NCBI GenBank assembly: GCA_018668595.1
Contig: JABJCP010000035.1
Location: 62,001-126,000, forward strand
Source of the DNA: Candidatus Woesearchaeota archaeon
GTDB taxonomy: Archaea; Nanobdellota; Nanobdellia; Woesearchaeales; UBA11576
Reading direction: 5' to 3'
DNA: 64,000 nucleotides
The position numbers were made by a program, and so were the translations under genes. Of this stretch, positions 16,747-26,723 are shown piece by piece (positions within the stretch are counted from its first letter, which is position 1; every line of letters starts with the position of its first letter). Below the pieces are notes generated by a model. That model did not search any database and was not told the origin of the DNA. It worked only from the letters and a program-made list of their open reading frames with translations.

Positions 16747-17814
16747 ATGATACAAACACAAACAAACTTATCACTTAAAAAACTGAAGGGAATAAAACCT
16801 AAAGGAGTTAAACCTAGACCTAGCTCTAATCTGGAAAAGCTTATTAGTATTACAAACTCAGTTATTGAAAAAAATTCTAAGGATGATGTGACAATTAGAG
16901 TTAACACCATTCATTCTGACATGCATAAAAAGATTTATCGTGATTTAAAGCAAGATCTTTTGAAAGAAATAGAATTTTCTAAAGAAGATCTTTCTGCTTG
17001 GGTTTATGCTCATTCTAATTCAGTAGGTGGTGATGCATACAAAAAAACTCTGGGTGTTTGCTCGGGAGTATTATTGACTATCTTAACTGAGCGCAATAAA
17101 AGAAGAGGTAAAAAGACAATATTAGATATTGATGGAAACAATCAAGAATTTTCTCATTTATTTTCTCATGGGCGGAAAGTAGATGAATTAATTATTAGAA
17201 ATTTTGTAGGAGATAGTATTTGCCGTAGTTTTGGAGATAGTTTTGAATCTTATGAGGGGTATGCTAAGAAGTTATGTCTAATTAATATTTCTGGCAAAGA
17301 TTTTGCTGATTTTTGTGGTTATAAAGGCAAAGTTGATTCGCTATATCTAATTAACAATTCAGAAAATGCAATCATGGGCAAACCGTTTGCTAAAAATATT
17401 TGGATGGTGAATAATAATTTTGGTTCTGATGCAACATTAGCAAAGATTGGACGTGCAAATAGAATCTGGTTTTTTAATAATTATGCAAATTCTATCAAGT
17501 ATGATGCAGGTCCAGATATTGCTGAGTTATTTTTTAATGTTCTTAAAGATGGCTGTGATTTTAACAGGATGCATGCTACTTCAGATCCAATATATTCTGC
17601 AAAATTCAAAAATTTTGTTTTTTATGATCCTAAAGATAATTTCATTAATTTTACAAACATTGCTGCAAAGAAAATGCTTGTCGGAGAGGAGGCATTGAAT
17701 AAATATGGCAAAATAATTGAGCTTTCAAATTTATTAGATAATAAAAATGTTGAAGAGATTATGACAATATTAAACCAAATAGAAAAAGTTTACGATATAA
17801 TAGATTCAAAATAA
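16747..17814 (+). CDS. Tag-plus-solenoid family protein, 355 aa, Trp/Asn coil type
   Basis: Tag at 9-22. One of three close relatives with 25668 and 46424 (all with KTILDIDG or KTIIDIDG at the core, RNFxG at the first coil and a LYLIN/VYLIN coil). The later coils have the form aromatic-Asn-Asn: IWMVNNNFG, IWFFNNYAN. They lack the usual Gly at position 4. Tail ends IEKVYDIIDSK. A TAAAATAAA spacer of 6 nt leads to the next ATG. Confidence 0.93.
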   Translation: MIQTQTNLSLKKLKGIKPKGVKPRPSSNLEKLISITNSVIEKNSKDDVTIRVNTIHSDMHKKIYRDLKQDLLKEIEFSKEDLSAWVYAHSNSVGGDAYKKTLGVCSGVLLTILTERNKRRGKKTILDIDGNNQEFSHLFSHGRKVDELIIRNFVGDSICRSFGDSFESYEGYAKKLCLINISGKDFADFCGYKGKVDSLYLINNSENAIMGKPFAKNIWMVNNNFGSDATLAKIGRANRIWFFNNYANSIKYDAGPDIAELFFNVLKDGCDFNRMHATSDPIYSAKFKNFVFYDPKDNFINFTNIAAKKMLVGEEALNKYGKIIELSNLLDNKNVEEIMTILNQIEKVYDIIDSK

Positions 17815-17820
17815 AATAAA

Positions 17821-18942
17821 ATGATACAAACAAACTTATCACTTAAAAAACTGAATGGCATCAAGCCAAAAGGAGTTAAAGTTAAACAAAACTCGCGTCT
17901 AGAAGAGTTGATTAATTATTTTAATTCTAGTGTTAGTTCATTGTCTTTTGAATATCTTTATTCCGCTTCGAACAAAGATATTGTTGAAAACGTAAAAACT
18001 ATGTTTCCTAATTTGTCAGAGTCTGATTTGGACAGTTTTATTTTTGCATGTTGCGCGGATAAAGAAGATGATACTGATAGGATTAAACGTTTGAAAGGAA
18101 AGTTTACAGGTGTTTTATTATCTGCAATTTCTTCTTTGAAAAAAGAAGGAGGTTCTCGTGCAGATTTTTATTTTGATGGTTTTAATGTTGAGGTAGATTA
18201 TTTATTTAAGTGTGCAAATGGTTTTGATAGTCTTATTGTTGAAAACATTGTAGGTAATGAAATTTGTTGTGGTGTTTCAGGTGGCAAGTCTACTATTTTA
18301 GCAGGGAGAAATATTAGAGGCATGGATGCTTTTGCAAAAATTAACTGTGATGAGAAGTTTGGTTTTATCTATTTAGAAAATACTCAAGGTTATCAGCCTC
18401 TTGAGGGTGTTAGAAATGCGAATATTATTATTTTGAAAAAATCTGGCTCTGGAAGTATGGCTAAAACTATTGCTAGTTGGGAAGGGGATGTTGATTTGTT
18501 AGTTGTTGACGGTTGTAACTGTCAAGAGCATTTTTTGTATCAGTTGGCTTCTTATGGAGGTCATGTAAAGAATTTGATTGTGTCTGATACTGATGTTCAA
18601 CTTTTTATGAACTTGTGGGCGTATAATGAGGGCAGGATAGATAATATTTGGTTTAATAATGTTAGCTATTCGTACAAATTAGGTGCGTCTAGTGCTGAAG
18701 GTAAAAATCCAAGTGTTATTGGGTGTGTCGCATCTAATTCATTGAATAGTTCTCAATTTGATGAAATTGATTATATTCAGAATATATTGATTCAGAAATC
18801 TAATCCTAAAGAGTATGAATTATTTGTTAAATCTAATTGTTTAGATGCGATGCTTTACAAGTCTCGTGAACTTGATTTAACTGATCATAAATCATTTTTT
18901 GAAAAAGTGGTTGATTTAAAAAATTTGGTGGGTGTAGAATAA
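17821..18942 (+). CDS. Tag-plus-solenoid family protein, 373 aa
   Basis: Tag at 7-20 (KKLNGIKPKGVK). Core is DGFNVEVDYLFK, so the second Gly of GxG is missing. About six coils: NIVGNEICCGVSGG, NIRGMDAFAKIN, NTQGYQPLEGVR, a Gly/Ser-rich one (KSGSGSMAKTIA), GCNCQEHFLYQL, DTDVQLFMNLW. The tail is short (FFEKVVDLKNLVGVE). The stop TAA is followed immediately by the next ATG with no spacer. Confidence 0.92.
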   Translation: MIQTNLSLKKLNGIKPKGVKVKQNSRLEELINYFNSSVSSLSFEYLYSASNKDIVENVKTMFPNLSESDLDSFIFACCADKEDDTDRIKRLKGKFTGVLLSAISSLKKEGGSRADFYFDGFNVEVDYLFKCANGFDSLIVENIVGNEICCGVSGGKSTILAGRNIRGMDAFAKINCDEKFGFIYLENTQGYQPLEGVRNANIIILKKSGSGSMAKTIASWEGDVDLLVVDGCNCQEHFLYQLASYGGHVKNLIVSDTDVQLFMNLWAYNEGRIDNIWFNNVSYSYKLGASSAEGKNPSVIGCVASNSLNSSQFDEIDYIQNILIQKSNPKEYELFVKSNCLDAMLYKSRELDLTDHKSFFEKVVDLKNLVGVE

Positions 18943-20010
18943 ATGAATTCAGAAAATTTAACAAATACCCCTCTAGCAATTAAAAAACTGCAAGGAATTA
19001 AACCTAAAGGAGTTAAGGTTAAAGATAGTTCTAAACTAGAAAAGTTAATTGAAATTGGTAATTCTATTATGACTCGGTTTGTTGATTCTTGCTCAGAATA
19101 TTCTAGGAATGAAGACTCTAGGTTACATCCAGAAATTGTTAAAATTTTAAAAACTGAGTTATTATCTGAGTTTGAATTCAATACAGATGATTTAATTTCT
19201 TTTGTTCATGCAAAATCTGGCGTAGAGGGTTCTGAGACTGAGTTAAAAATTTTAGGGTTTTATTCTGGCGCTTTGCTTAGTATGCTTACTGAAAAAAATA
19301 TTTGGTTGAATCAAAAAACAAGAGTTCATATTAATGGAGAAGGAAATAGTTTTCCTTACTTATTTTCTTATGCGCAATATATCGACGAGATTATTATTGA
19401 AAATTTCAAAGGAAAGCAGGTTTGTAATAATATTTCGCAGGGTGAATCGAAAGCAAACTTAATTGTATTTGCTAATATGTGTGGTAATGAATTTGGCTGG
19501 CGTGCGGGTGAAGGTAAAAAGATTGCAAAGTCTGTTTATTTTATTAATAATGATTTTGGCGAAGAAGATTTTCCTTATGTTTATGCAAAAACTGCATGGT
19601 TCATAAACAATAATCATGATTCTTTCTGGGGTCATGTTGGATCTGGGAATACTAATGATTTTTGGCTACTTAATAACCAGAAAAAAGGCATCATGGTTAA
19701 AGGACTTAATGAATATGTTGATACGTTATTTGTTGTTAATCATCCATTTACAAATATAGGTAGTATGGGTGGAGCAAATGGTCGTAAAGATAATTCGGTT
19801 AAAAATTTGGTTTTATGTTGTGATCCTGAAGATTATGTCGAGTTTAAAGATATTAAATTTAATAATATTAGTATGGGTGCGGCAGCTAATAAAAAATATG
19901 AATCTATCGTCGAGTTATCGCACTCATTAATTGGCGAAAAAGACACTCTTAAAATAATAGATGCATCAAAAAAAATTAAACAGTTATATTCAGAGATAAA
20001 TGAAAAATAA
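18943..20010 (+). CDS. Tag-plus-solenoid family protein, 355 aa, Trp/Asn coil type
   Basis: Start MNSENLTNTP is unusual; tag at 12-25 (AIKKLQGIKPKGVK). Close to the member at 23590: both have FPYLFSYAQY at the core, FGWRAG or FGWFSG, VYFINN, DFWLLNN or SLWLLNN coils and the tail ELSHSLIGEKDTL. The coil rows AWFINNNH and FWLLNNQ are of the aromatic-Asn-Asn class. Start is directly abutted to the previous stop, so coupling is likely. Confidence 0.93.
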   Translation: MNSENLTNTPLAIKKLQGIKPKGVKVKDSSKLEKLIEIGNSIMTRFVDSCSEYSRNEDSRLHPEIVKILKTELLSEFEFNTDDLISFVHAKSGVEGSETELKILGFYSGALLSMLTEKNIWLNQKTRVHINGEGNSFPYLFSYAQYIDEIIIENFKGKQVCNNISQGESKANLIVFANMCGNEFGWRAGEGKKIAKSVYFINNDFGEEDFPYVYAKTAWFINNNHDSFWGHVGSGNTNDFWLLNNQKKGIMVKGLNEYVDTLFVVNHPFTNIGSMGGANGRKDNSVKNLVLCCDPEDYVEFKDIKFNNISMGAAANKKYESIVELSHSLIGEKDTLKIIDASKKIKQLYSEINEK

Positions 20011-20019
20011 AAGATTAAA

Positions 20020-21030
20020 ATGACACAACAAACCAATCTAGCACTTAAAAAACTGAAAGGCATTAAGCCAAAAGGAGTTAAACTTAGAGCTAAAACTAAT
20101 TTTGAAAAGTTGTTTGAAATAGAGAATATATTATTCGAAGAGTATCCTGATTCAAATAGCACTTCTTTACTGCATAATATGGGGTTAGATAATAAGTTAA
20201 TAAACAAGTGTTTTGTTAATTTAGATTTTAGCGAATCTGATTTGATAAATTATATAGAATCTAAACTTGGTTTTTGTAGTGAAGAATATGAAGAACATGT
20301 GGTGGGATGTTATACAGGAAGATTATTAAGTCATTTGTGTGATTTGAATCGTAAAAAAGGCAAACCTACGATTTTTCACATTGATGGTCGTGGAGAAAAA
20401 TTTAATTACTTGTTAAATGATGCATGGGATATTGATATCGATACAGTTATTGTTGAAAATTTTAAAGGAGAAGATATTTGCAATGAGTTTGCTTTCTCAG
20501 GTAATGTTAATCTAGCAATTTTTAGAAATCTTGGAGAAGATTCAGTGGATAAGGTAGGATATAGGGGTCAAGTTGATTTAATGGTTGCAGATAATATCCA
20601 AACAAGTTTTTATATACAAACTGTGGGAGGATATAATGCCCATCCTAATTTGGTTATTGCTAAGAATTTTAATGAAGAATTTTTAATAAATAGATATGAC
20701 TCTAGTCAATATTCTTGTGTTTGTGCTAGATCTGGTGTAATTTCTATTGAAGATTCTGTAGGGCATTTTAACAGAGTACTTAGTTTATTCAATCTTGAAA
20801 AACTATTATTGAAATCAACCGATTATACTGTAGAGGATGATAAGTTTCTTTTCAATAAATTATTTACTTTAGAAGAACACACTAAAGAATACGAGCAGTT
20901 AAGAGAAGATTTGAAAATTGATGAAATTCTATATTTGGCAGACGAAACAAAAGGAAAATCAAAAAATGAAATAATTGAACTCACAAATCAAATGAAAACT
21001 ATTTACGAGGAAATAAAACATTTACTTTAG
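20020..21030 (+). CDS. Tag-plus-solenoid family protein, 336 aa
   Basis: Tag at 8-21. Core HIDGRGEKFNYLL. Coils NFKGEDICNEFA, NLGEDSVDKVG, NIQTSFYIQTVGG, NFNEEFLINRY. The last 85 or so bases and the junction to the next gene (ending AAACATTTACTTTAG then AAATG) are almost the same as at 25580-25670, behind the member at 24636, although the bodies differ. That marks a swapped or converted 3' module. Confidence 0.93.
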   Translation: MTQQTNLALKKLKGIKPKGVKLRAKTNFEKLFEIENILFEEYPDSNSTSLLHNMGLDNKLINKCFVNLDFSESDLINYIESKLGFCSEEYEEHVVGCYTGRLLSHLCDLNRKKGKPTIFHIDGRGEKFNYLLNDAWDIDIDTVIVENFKGEDICNEFAFSGNVNLAIFRNLGEDSVDKVGYRGQVDLMVADNIQTSFYIQTVGGYNAHPNLVIAKNFNEEFLINRYDSSQYSCVCARSGVISIEDSVGHFNRVLSLFNLEKLLLKSTDYTVEDDKFLFNKLFTLEEHTKEYEQLREDLKIDEILYLADETKGKSKNEIIELTNQMKTIYEEIKHLL

Positions 21031-21033
21031 AAA

Positions 21034-21729
21034 ATGATACAACAAACTAATTTAGCACTTAAAAAATTGCAGGGAATAAAACCCAAAGGAGTTAAAACTA
21101 AATCCATTTCTGAACATATTAATTGTCTTTGCATTAGTGTAATGAATAATTTTGAATTCCTTGAAAAAACAGATAAAATTTATGAAATTTATCCAGATAT
21201 TTTAGAATTCGCTAAAACTAATTTATTAAACTATAATTTTTCAGAAGAGGATTTTAAAGATTTTCTTAATGGTCATTTAAATCATAAATTAGAAGATTCT
21301 AAATCTAAATTATTGGGTGCGTTTTCAGGGTCATTACTTGAAATTTTGAATGAGACTGCAGATCATCCTTATTTGTTTAATTTTGATGGCAATAATCATG
21401 AGTTCCAAAATTTATTTTATTGTACTGGTAATTATGATATTCTTTTTATGGAGAATGTTAAAGGAAATATATCACGTTTTAAGGCAGATCATTATGATGA
21501 TAGTAAAATTTGGATTGTGAAAAATTGTGAAAGTATTGTAACTAATTCAGGAGAGAAGTATAGATCCATTATGAATGGTTTTGGCGTACTTAATCCTTCT
21601 GCAGATAATTATCCTACTTTAGCTAATCATATTAAATCAATAAATTTAGATTTTTTCAGAAAAATTTCAAAAAAATTAGGAGAAGTTGATAGATCCAAAC
21701 ATCGTTATCAACACTTTTTTCAAAAATGA
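21034..21729 (+). CDS. Short tag-plus-solenoid family protein, 231 aa
   Basis: Tag at 8-21 in the GGA-ATA-AAA form. Core is FNFDGNNHEFQNLFYCTGNYDILFMENVKG; after this first coil the solenoid stops and a short segment follows (SIVTNSGEKYRSIM, DNYPTLANHIKSIN). It lacks the usual tail and ends RYQHFFQK. Overlaps the next gene by 4 nt (ATGA), and the next gene is also short; the two lie side by side. Confidence 0.91.
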   Translation: MIQQTNLALKKLQGIKPKGVKTKSISEHINCLCISVMNNFEFLEKTDKIYEIYPDILEFAKTNLLNYNFSEEDFKDFLNGHLNHKLEDSKSKLLGAFSGSLLEILNETADHPYLFNFDGNNHEFQNLFYCTGNYDILFMENVKGNISRFKADHYDDSKIWIVKNCESIVTNSGEKYRSIMNGFGVLNPSADNYPTLANHIKSINLDFFRKISKKLGEVDRSKHRYQHFFQK

Positions 21730-22391
21730 TACAAACAAACTTAGCACTTAAAAAACTGCAAGGCATCAAGCCTAAAGGAATTAAACCTAGATCTAATTCC
21801 AATCTTGAACATCTTTTAGATTTGCGTGATGAAATTTTGTATAGAACTCTGTTCCTTCACAGCACTAAACAGCCTGGTTTTTATTATGAACTTGCTACTC
21901 CTATGGTTATCAGATTAGAAAATGTCGACTATGATGAAACTGATTTGAGAGATTTCCTTTCTGCTAATTTGAATAATAATCTTCCAAAAATAGCATCAAG
22001 AGCATTAGGTAATCTTACGGGAGCTTTATTGAGTTTACTTACTATTAGAAATCATAAAAAGAACAAACCTTGTTATTTTCATTTTGATGGTAAAGGGAAT
22101 TATTTTAATAATTTATTTTATTGTATGGGTCAGCATGATATTGTTGTAGTTGAGAATATTAAAGGAAAACCATTCGGTGGTATAGCTACAAAGGATAGTC
22201 CTAAAAATTGTATGTTTCAAATCGCTATTGGTTGTGATGCTAATTTAATTAATATTGAAAACGCATATTCAGATACTTATTTTGATATTGTTAATTATTT
22301 AAAAAATATAGATTCGGTTCATCAAGATAAACTGTATGAACTAGTATCTAGTATTCATAGATTTAGAGGGAAGCAACGTTTCAAATTATAA
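21726..22391 (+). CDS. Short tag-plus-solenoid family protein, 221 aa
   Basis: Tag at 7-20 (GIKPKGIKPR). Helical region DLRDFLSANLNNNLPKIASR resembles that of the short members at 12784 and 54299 (NLNND). Core HFDGKGNYFNNLFYCMGQHDIVVVENIKG, then one coil and a short ending DIVNYLKNIDSV. This recurring length and ending suggests a functional short class rather than decay. Confidence 0.91.
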   Translation: MIQTNLALKKLQGIKPKGIKPRSNSNLEHLLDLRDEILYRTLFLHSTKQPGFYYELATPMVIRLENVDYDETDLRDFLSANLNNNLPKIASRALGNLTGALLSLLTIRNHKKNKPCYFHFDGKGNYFNNLFYCMGQHDIVVVENIKGKPFGGIATKDSPKNCMFQIAIGCDANLINIENAYSDTYFDIVNYLKNIDSVHQDKLYELVSSIHRFRGKQRFKL

Positions 22392-22394
22392 AAA

Positions 22395-23588
22395 ATGACA
22401 CAACAAAATAATCTATCAATTAAAAAACTGCACGGCATCAAGCCAAAAGGAGTTAAAGTTAAAGATAGTTCTGCGTTAGAAAAACTTTTTGATTTAGAAT
22501 CTATTTTTGTCAATGAAGTATATTTCGAACCATCAGATTCATTTTGTTCATTTGGAAAGCATATGTATAAATTATTTAATTCTCAAATATCTAATGATTT
22601 TGAGATTTCTCCATCGAATCTTGAGGCCTATGTTTGTTCGAGAAATAATGTTACGGAGGGATCTGATGAGTCTGTTAAGCATGCAAAAGCAGTTGGTATT
22701 TTTTCAGGTGTTTTACTTTCTTTATTAAATTTTCAAACAAATGAAAAAGGTAAAAAGTCTAGAGTGGAAATCCAGGGTGGAGGAAATTATTTTGATTACT
22801 TGTTTAAAAATTCTAGCGGTATTGATGAACTTATTATTTCTAATCTTAGTGGAAATTCAATTTGTCAAAATTTAGAACGTAGCGTGTTCGATTCAGATTT
22901 TTTATTGATTGATAATTGCAAGACTGATTCTTTGGAAGGGTATTGTAATTCTTCTATGTTTAATCAGTTAGACTTGGTTGTTTTAACAAATAACCAGTTA
23001 TTAAAATCATCTAATTGCGTTCCAGTCAAGGTTAAGACAGTTATTTCTGTTGATAATTCAAATACAGTTTTTAGTGATAATCATAAAGACATTGTAAATC
23101 CTGTGCATTGTGGCGATTATATTGTTAAACTGATGGCTTCTGATAAAAAAAATGATGCTGTTGTTTTTCATAATTTGATGACAGATCTTCATACTAAGTT
23201 TTCTTTTAAAGACAAATATGTTTTTGGTGATTGGAGATATGAAACTGAGTTTGTTAAAAATCATAATGATCTTGATGCAGGTTATAAGCGTATTTTTGAA
23301 GGTAAACCTAACAGTAAGTTCAGGTCGCCTTTTTTAGCTGAACGTAAAACAGCTTTTAAAAATAATATTTGGTGTCCTGATGAATGCGATATTTGGTCGA
23401 GTCGTTTTGTTGACAATGAAAAAGCTTTGGACGTTTATGATGAGATGTTTGAGGAGTTTAAATTTGGAAAATTATTAGATTTTACTTTAAAAATGTCTGG
23501 TAAGTCGACAAAAGAGATTGAATATTATGCAAAGAAAATTGAAGAGTTAAAAACTGATTTAAAAACTAAATACGGGTATCCTGATTAA
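22395..23588 (+). CDS. Tag-plus-solenoid family protein, 397 aa
   Basis: Tag at 8-21 (SIKKLHGIKPKGVK). The closest pair in the window is with the member at 34890: about 88% identical over the stretch I compared by eye, with shared blocks such as EPSDSFCSFGKHM and NNIWCPDECDIWSSRF. A more distant third copy is at 48526. Coils after the first two (NLSGNSICQNLE, NCKTDSLEGYCN) give way to a non-repetitive part with a conserved DIWSSRFVDNEKAL segment and the tail KSTKEIEYYAKKI. This subfamily probably carries an extra small domain. Confidence 0.93.
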   Translation: MTQQNNLSIKKLHGIKPKGVKVKDSSALEKLFDLESIFVNEVYFEPSDSFCSFGKHMYKLFNSQISNDFEISPSNLEAYVCSRNNVTEGSDESVKHAKAVGIFSGVLLSLLNFQTNEKGKKSRVEIQGGGNYFDYLFKNSSGIDELIISNLSGNSICQNLERSVFDSDFLLIDNCKTDSLEGYCNSSMFNQLDLVVLTNNQLLKSSNCVPVKVKTVISVDNSNTVFSDNHKDIVNPVHCGDYIVKLMASDKKNDAVVFHNLMTDLHTKFSFKDKYVFGDWRYETEFVKNHNDLDAGYKRIFEGKPNSKFRSPFLAERKTAFKNNIWCPDECDIWSSRFVDNEKALDVYDEMFEEFKFGKLLDFTLKMSGKSTKEIEYYAKKIEELKTDLKTKYGYPD

Positions 23589-23589
23589 A

Positions 23590-24639
23590 ATGCAACAAAC
23601 TAATTTAGCACTTAAAAAACTGCACGGCATCAAGCCAAAAGGAGTTAAGGTTAGACCTGATTCTAAACTAGAGAGATTACTAGGCGTTGGAGATTTAATA
23701 ATTAAAGAGTTTGCTCATTTACGTGCGGGTCGTAGAATTGCGAGTGATTCGTTATTACATTTAGATATTAGGGATAGATTAGAATCAGAGTATTTTTTTA
23801 ATTTTTCATTTAGTGAAGCTGATTTAGTTGATTTTGTTCATGTCGCTGCAGAATCTAAATATCATGAAGTCGATTCATTTTTATTAGGTATGTATTCTGG
23901 TGTCTTACTTTCTTTGCTTACTGAAAGAAATAAACAAGAAAATAAAAGGACAAAAATCTATATTGATGGAAACAAAAAAGAATTTCCTTATTTATTTTCG
24001 TATGCACAATATTTTGATGAATTAATTGTTGAAAATTTTAGAGGAGAAAAAATCTGTGATCGTTTAACTTATGATACTGGTTCGGGAAATTTACTTGCAT
24101 TTTCAAATCTCGAGGGGAGTAACTTTGGTTGGTTTTCAGGAATTGGTACTAAAAGCATTAAGGACGTTTATTTTATTAACAACTCATTTTTGGAATTTTG
24201 CGCGCCTTATCTTCATGGAAAAGATGTTTGGTTTATTAATAATAAATACCAGAATGGTGGGTGTGCTGTTAAAGCAGGTATTTGTGACTCATTATGGTTG
24301 CTAAACAATTTTGATCCTTATGTCCGAATTCATGCAGGAGATACTAGTCATTTAGATACTTTTTTTGTAGTTTCACAGCCATTTTGTAATTTAAATTTTA
24401 TTGAAGGTAAATTAGCTAATGATTTGCAGATTATTAAAAACTTTATTTTATGTTCTGATCCAGATACTTATATCCAGTTCAAGTCTATGAAATTTAACAA
24501 TTCTTGGATTGGTAAAGCAGCAATTGAAAAATACAAACCTATCGTCGAGTTATCACATTCGTTAATTGGTGAAAAAGATACATTAACAATTATAGAAAAA
24601 TCAAAGCAAATTAAAGAATTATATGGGACACTAACATGA
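23590..24639 (+). CDS. Tag-plus-solenoid family protein, 349 aa, Trp/Asn coil type
   Basis: Tag at 7-20 (KKLHGIKPKGVKVR). Partner of the member at 18943: YIDGNKKEFPYLFSYAQYFD, NFRGEKICDRLT, then VYFINNSF, VWFINNKY and LWLLNNF coils. The tail ELSHSLIGEKDTLTIIEKSK matches that partner nearly residue for residue. Stop TGA overlaps the next ATG by 4 nt. Confidence 0.93.
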   Translation: MQQTNLALKKLHGIKPKGVKVRPDSKLERLLGVGDLIIKEFAHLRAGRRIASDSLLHLDIRDRLESEYFFNFSFSEADLVDFVHVAAESKYHEVDSFLLGMYSGVLLSLLTERNKQENKRTKIYIDGNKKEFPYLFSYAQYFDELIVENFRGEKICDRLTYDTGSGNLLAFSNLEGSNFGWFSGIGTKSIKDVYFINNSFLEFCAPYLHGKDVWFINNKYQNGGCAVKAGICDSLWLLNNFDPYVRIHAGDTSHLDTFFVVSQPFCNLNFIEGKLANDLQIIKNFILCSDPDTYIQFKSMKFNNSWIGKAAIEKYKPIVELSHSLIGEKDTLTIIEKSKQIKELYGTLT

Positions 24640-25664
24640 TAACACAAACAAACTTAGCACTTAAAAAACTCAAAGGAATAAAACCTAAAGGAGTTAAGGT
24701 TAAACTAGTTTCATCTATTTTAGATAAACTTCTTTACGCTTCTGATATTTGTGTTGAGAATTTCAAAGATCATAATCCTAGTGGTAGTCATTCGCCTGCA
24801 AAAGGTGCATTTGATTTAATGAGTAGATTAGTTAAATATGATTTGCTTAAAGATGTTAATTTCGATGAGGATAATTTAAGAGATTTTATTTTGTCAAGAA
24901 CTAATTTTGATGGAACTGATAAAGAATCTTTAATGCTTGGTTGTTATTCTAGTGTTTTATTTAATATGTTATATGATAAAAACAAAAAGGAAAATAAACC
25001 TAATTGTTTTTATGTTAATGGCGGGGGAAATAAATTTGATTATTTATTTACTGCCATTCCTAATTCAGATGTTTTAATAATTGAGAATTTTTCAGGAGAT
25101 AGAATTCTTGGAACTACTGTGCATAAAATATCAAAAGCAAATATTATTATTTGTAGGGATATTGTTGGAAGCCATCTTTGTGAGAGTTTGGGAGGTGGAA
25201 AATTAAATCTTCAAATGTTGATTGGAGAAAATTTTAAAGGAAAATATGGTTTTTGCGGTGTTTGTCCTAGTATAAAACAGCCTCACATGGTTATTGGTAA
25301 AAACTTTTTTGGTGATGTAAATTTTTCCACTCTTGGTTTTGTTGGAGAATGTGGTTTTTTATCTATTGAAAATGTTGAGAATATAAATTACTTGGGAGCG
25401 TCAACTGGATTTTTGATGAACAAAGGTCTCAAAAGATTATTGTATAGAGATGTTTTTGAACCTGAGTTTTTAGAACAGGCAAAGGTGAAATATAAACTTA
25501 GTCCAGATATTAATGAAGAGTTATATCTTAAAGAACGACAAAAATACAGAATCGACGACATTCTAAATCTTACAAACCAAACTAGAAATAAATCTCAAAC
25601 TGAAATAATTGAAATCACAAATCAAATGAAAAATATTTACGACCAAATAAAACATTTACTTTAG
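24636..25664 (+). CDS. Tag-plus-solenoid family protein, 342 aa
   Basis: Tag at 8-21. Core VNGGGNKFDYLFTAIPN. Coils NFSGDRILGTTV, DIVGSHLCESLGG, NFKGKYGFCGVC, NFFGDVNFSTLG are fairly regular. The tail (IIEITNQMKNIYDQIKHLL) and the following 3-nt spacer match the member at 20020, while bodies differ, which is the clearest 3'-module exchange in the array. Confidence 0.93.
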   Translation: MITQTNLALKKLKGIKPKGVKVKLVSSILDKLLYASDICVENFKDHNPSGSHSPAKGAFDLMSRLVKYDLLKDVNFDEDNLRDFILSRTNFDGTDKESLMLGCYSSVLFNMLYDKNKKENKPNCFYVNGGGNKFDYLFTAIPNSDVLIIENFSGDRILGTTVHKISKANIIICRDIVGSHLCESLGGGKLNLQMLIGENFKGKYGFCGVCPSIKQPHMVIGKNFFGDVNFSTLGFVGECGFLSIENVENINYLGASTGFLMNKGLKRLLYRDVFEPEFLEQAKVKYKLSPDINEELYLKERQKYRIDDILNLTNQTRNKSQTEIIEITNQMKNIYDQIKHLL

Positions 25665-25667
25665 AAA

Positions 25668-26723
25668 ATGACGCAACAAATTAATTTATCACTTAAAAAA
25701 TTGAAGGGTATAAAACCTAAAGGAGTTAAACCTAGACCCAATTCCAATCTAGAAAAACTTATTCAAGTTACTGATGAACTAATAGAAAAACATTCAAAGG
25801 ATCAGTTTTCAATTAGTCTTTATGATAATCATTTTTCTTGGTATGAGAAGATGTTTCAGGAGTTTAATGCTGATTTTTCTAACTGTATTGAATTTTCAGA
25901 GTCTGATCTTGTTGCTTGGATAAGTTACTATTCTGATTTAGAAAAAAATGATGCACGTACAGTCATTACAGGTATATGTTCGGGTGTTTTACTTACTGTT
26001 CTTGCTGAAAATAATAAAAAGAATAACAAAAAAACAATTTTAGACATCGACGGTAATAATCAAAAGTTTTCTGGCTTGTTCTATTGTGCTAAGTATGCTG
26101 ATGAGTTAACTGTTAGAAATTTTATTGGTGATGGTATTTGTAAATATTTTGCTACTGAAGGTGGTCAGGTCGATAAATTATGCTTGTTTAATATTTCTGG
26201 AACTCAGTCTGCAAATAATTGCGGTCTCAAAGGACTGGTTGGTTCATTATATTTGATTAATTCCACTAATAATGATTCTGTAGTTTCTCATCCTTTTGCA
26301 ACTAATGTTTGGGTTGTTAATTCAAATTTTACATCAAACTCTGGAATATTGAGCATTGGCAGTGCGGATAGAATTTGGGTGTTTAATAATTTGATTAATG
26401 ATATTGATTATCATGCTAATCTTGATAAGAAAGAATTATTTTTTAATGTTCTTAAGAAAGGATCTGATTTTAATCGAATGCGTTATACAGGAGATAAAAC
26501 GTATTCTGCAAATTTCAAAAGTTTTGTTTTTTACGATCCTGATTTTAATCAAATTGATTTAACTAAGATTTCTTCAGAAAACTTTTTTGTTGGAGAACCA
26601 GCAATGATGAAGTACAAAAAAATAACTGAACTTTCAAACTCACTAACAAATAAACCTTTCGAAGAAATTATGCAAACACTTGACCAAATAGAAAAAATAT
26701 ATGAAAGAATAGAAACAAAATGA
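25668..26723 (+). CDS. Tag-plus-solenoid family protein, 351 aa, Trp/Asn coil type
   Basis: Tag at 8-21. Sibling of 16747 and 46424: KKTILDIDGNNQKFSGLF, RNFIGDGICKYFA, LYLINST, VWVVNSNF and IWVFNNL coils. A block FNVLKKGSDFNRMR also matches 16747 (FNVLKDGCDFNRMH). The tail ends IEKIYERIETK. The last codons overlap the next ATG by 4 nt. Confidence 0.93.
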   Translation: MTQQINLSLKKLKGIKPKGVKPRPNSNLEKLIQVTDELIEKHSKDQFSISLYDNHFSWYEKMFQEFNADFSNCIEFSESDLVAWISYYSDLEKNDARTVITGICSGVLLTVLAENNKKNNKKTILDIDGNNQKFSGLFYCAKYADELTVRNFIGDGICKYFATEGGQVDKLCLFNISGTQSANNCGLKGLVGSLYLINSTNNDSVVSHPFATNVWVVNSNFTSNSGILSIGSADRIWVFNNLINDIDYHANLDKKELFFNVLKKGSDFNRMRYTGDKTYSANFKSFVFYDPDFNQIDLTKISSENFFVGEPAMMKYKKITELSNSLTNKPFEEIMQTLDQIEKIYERIETK

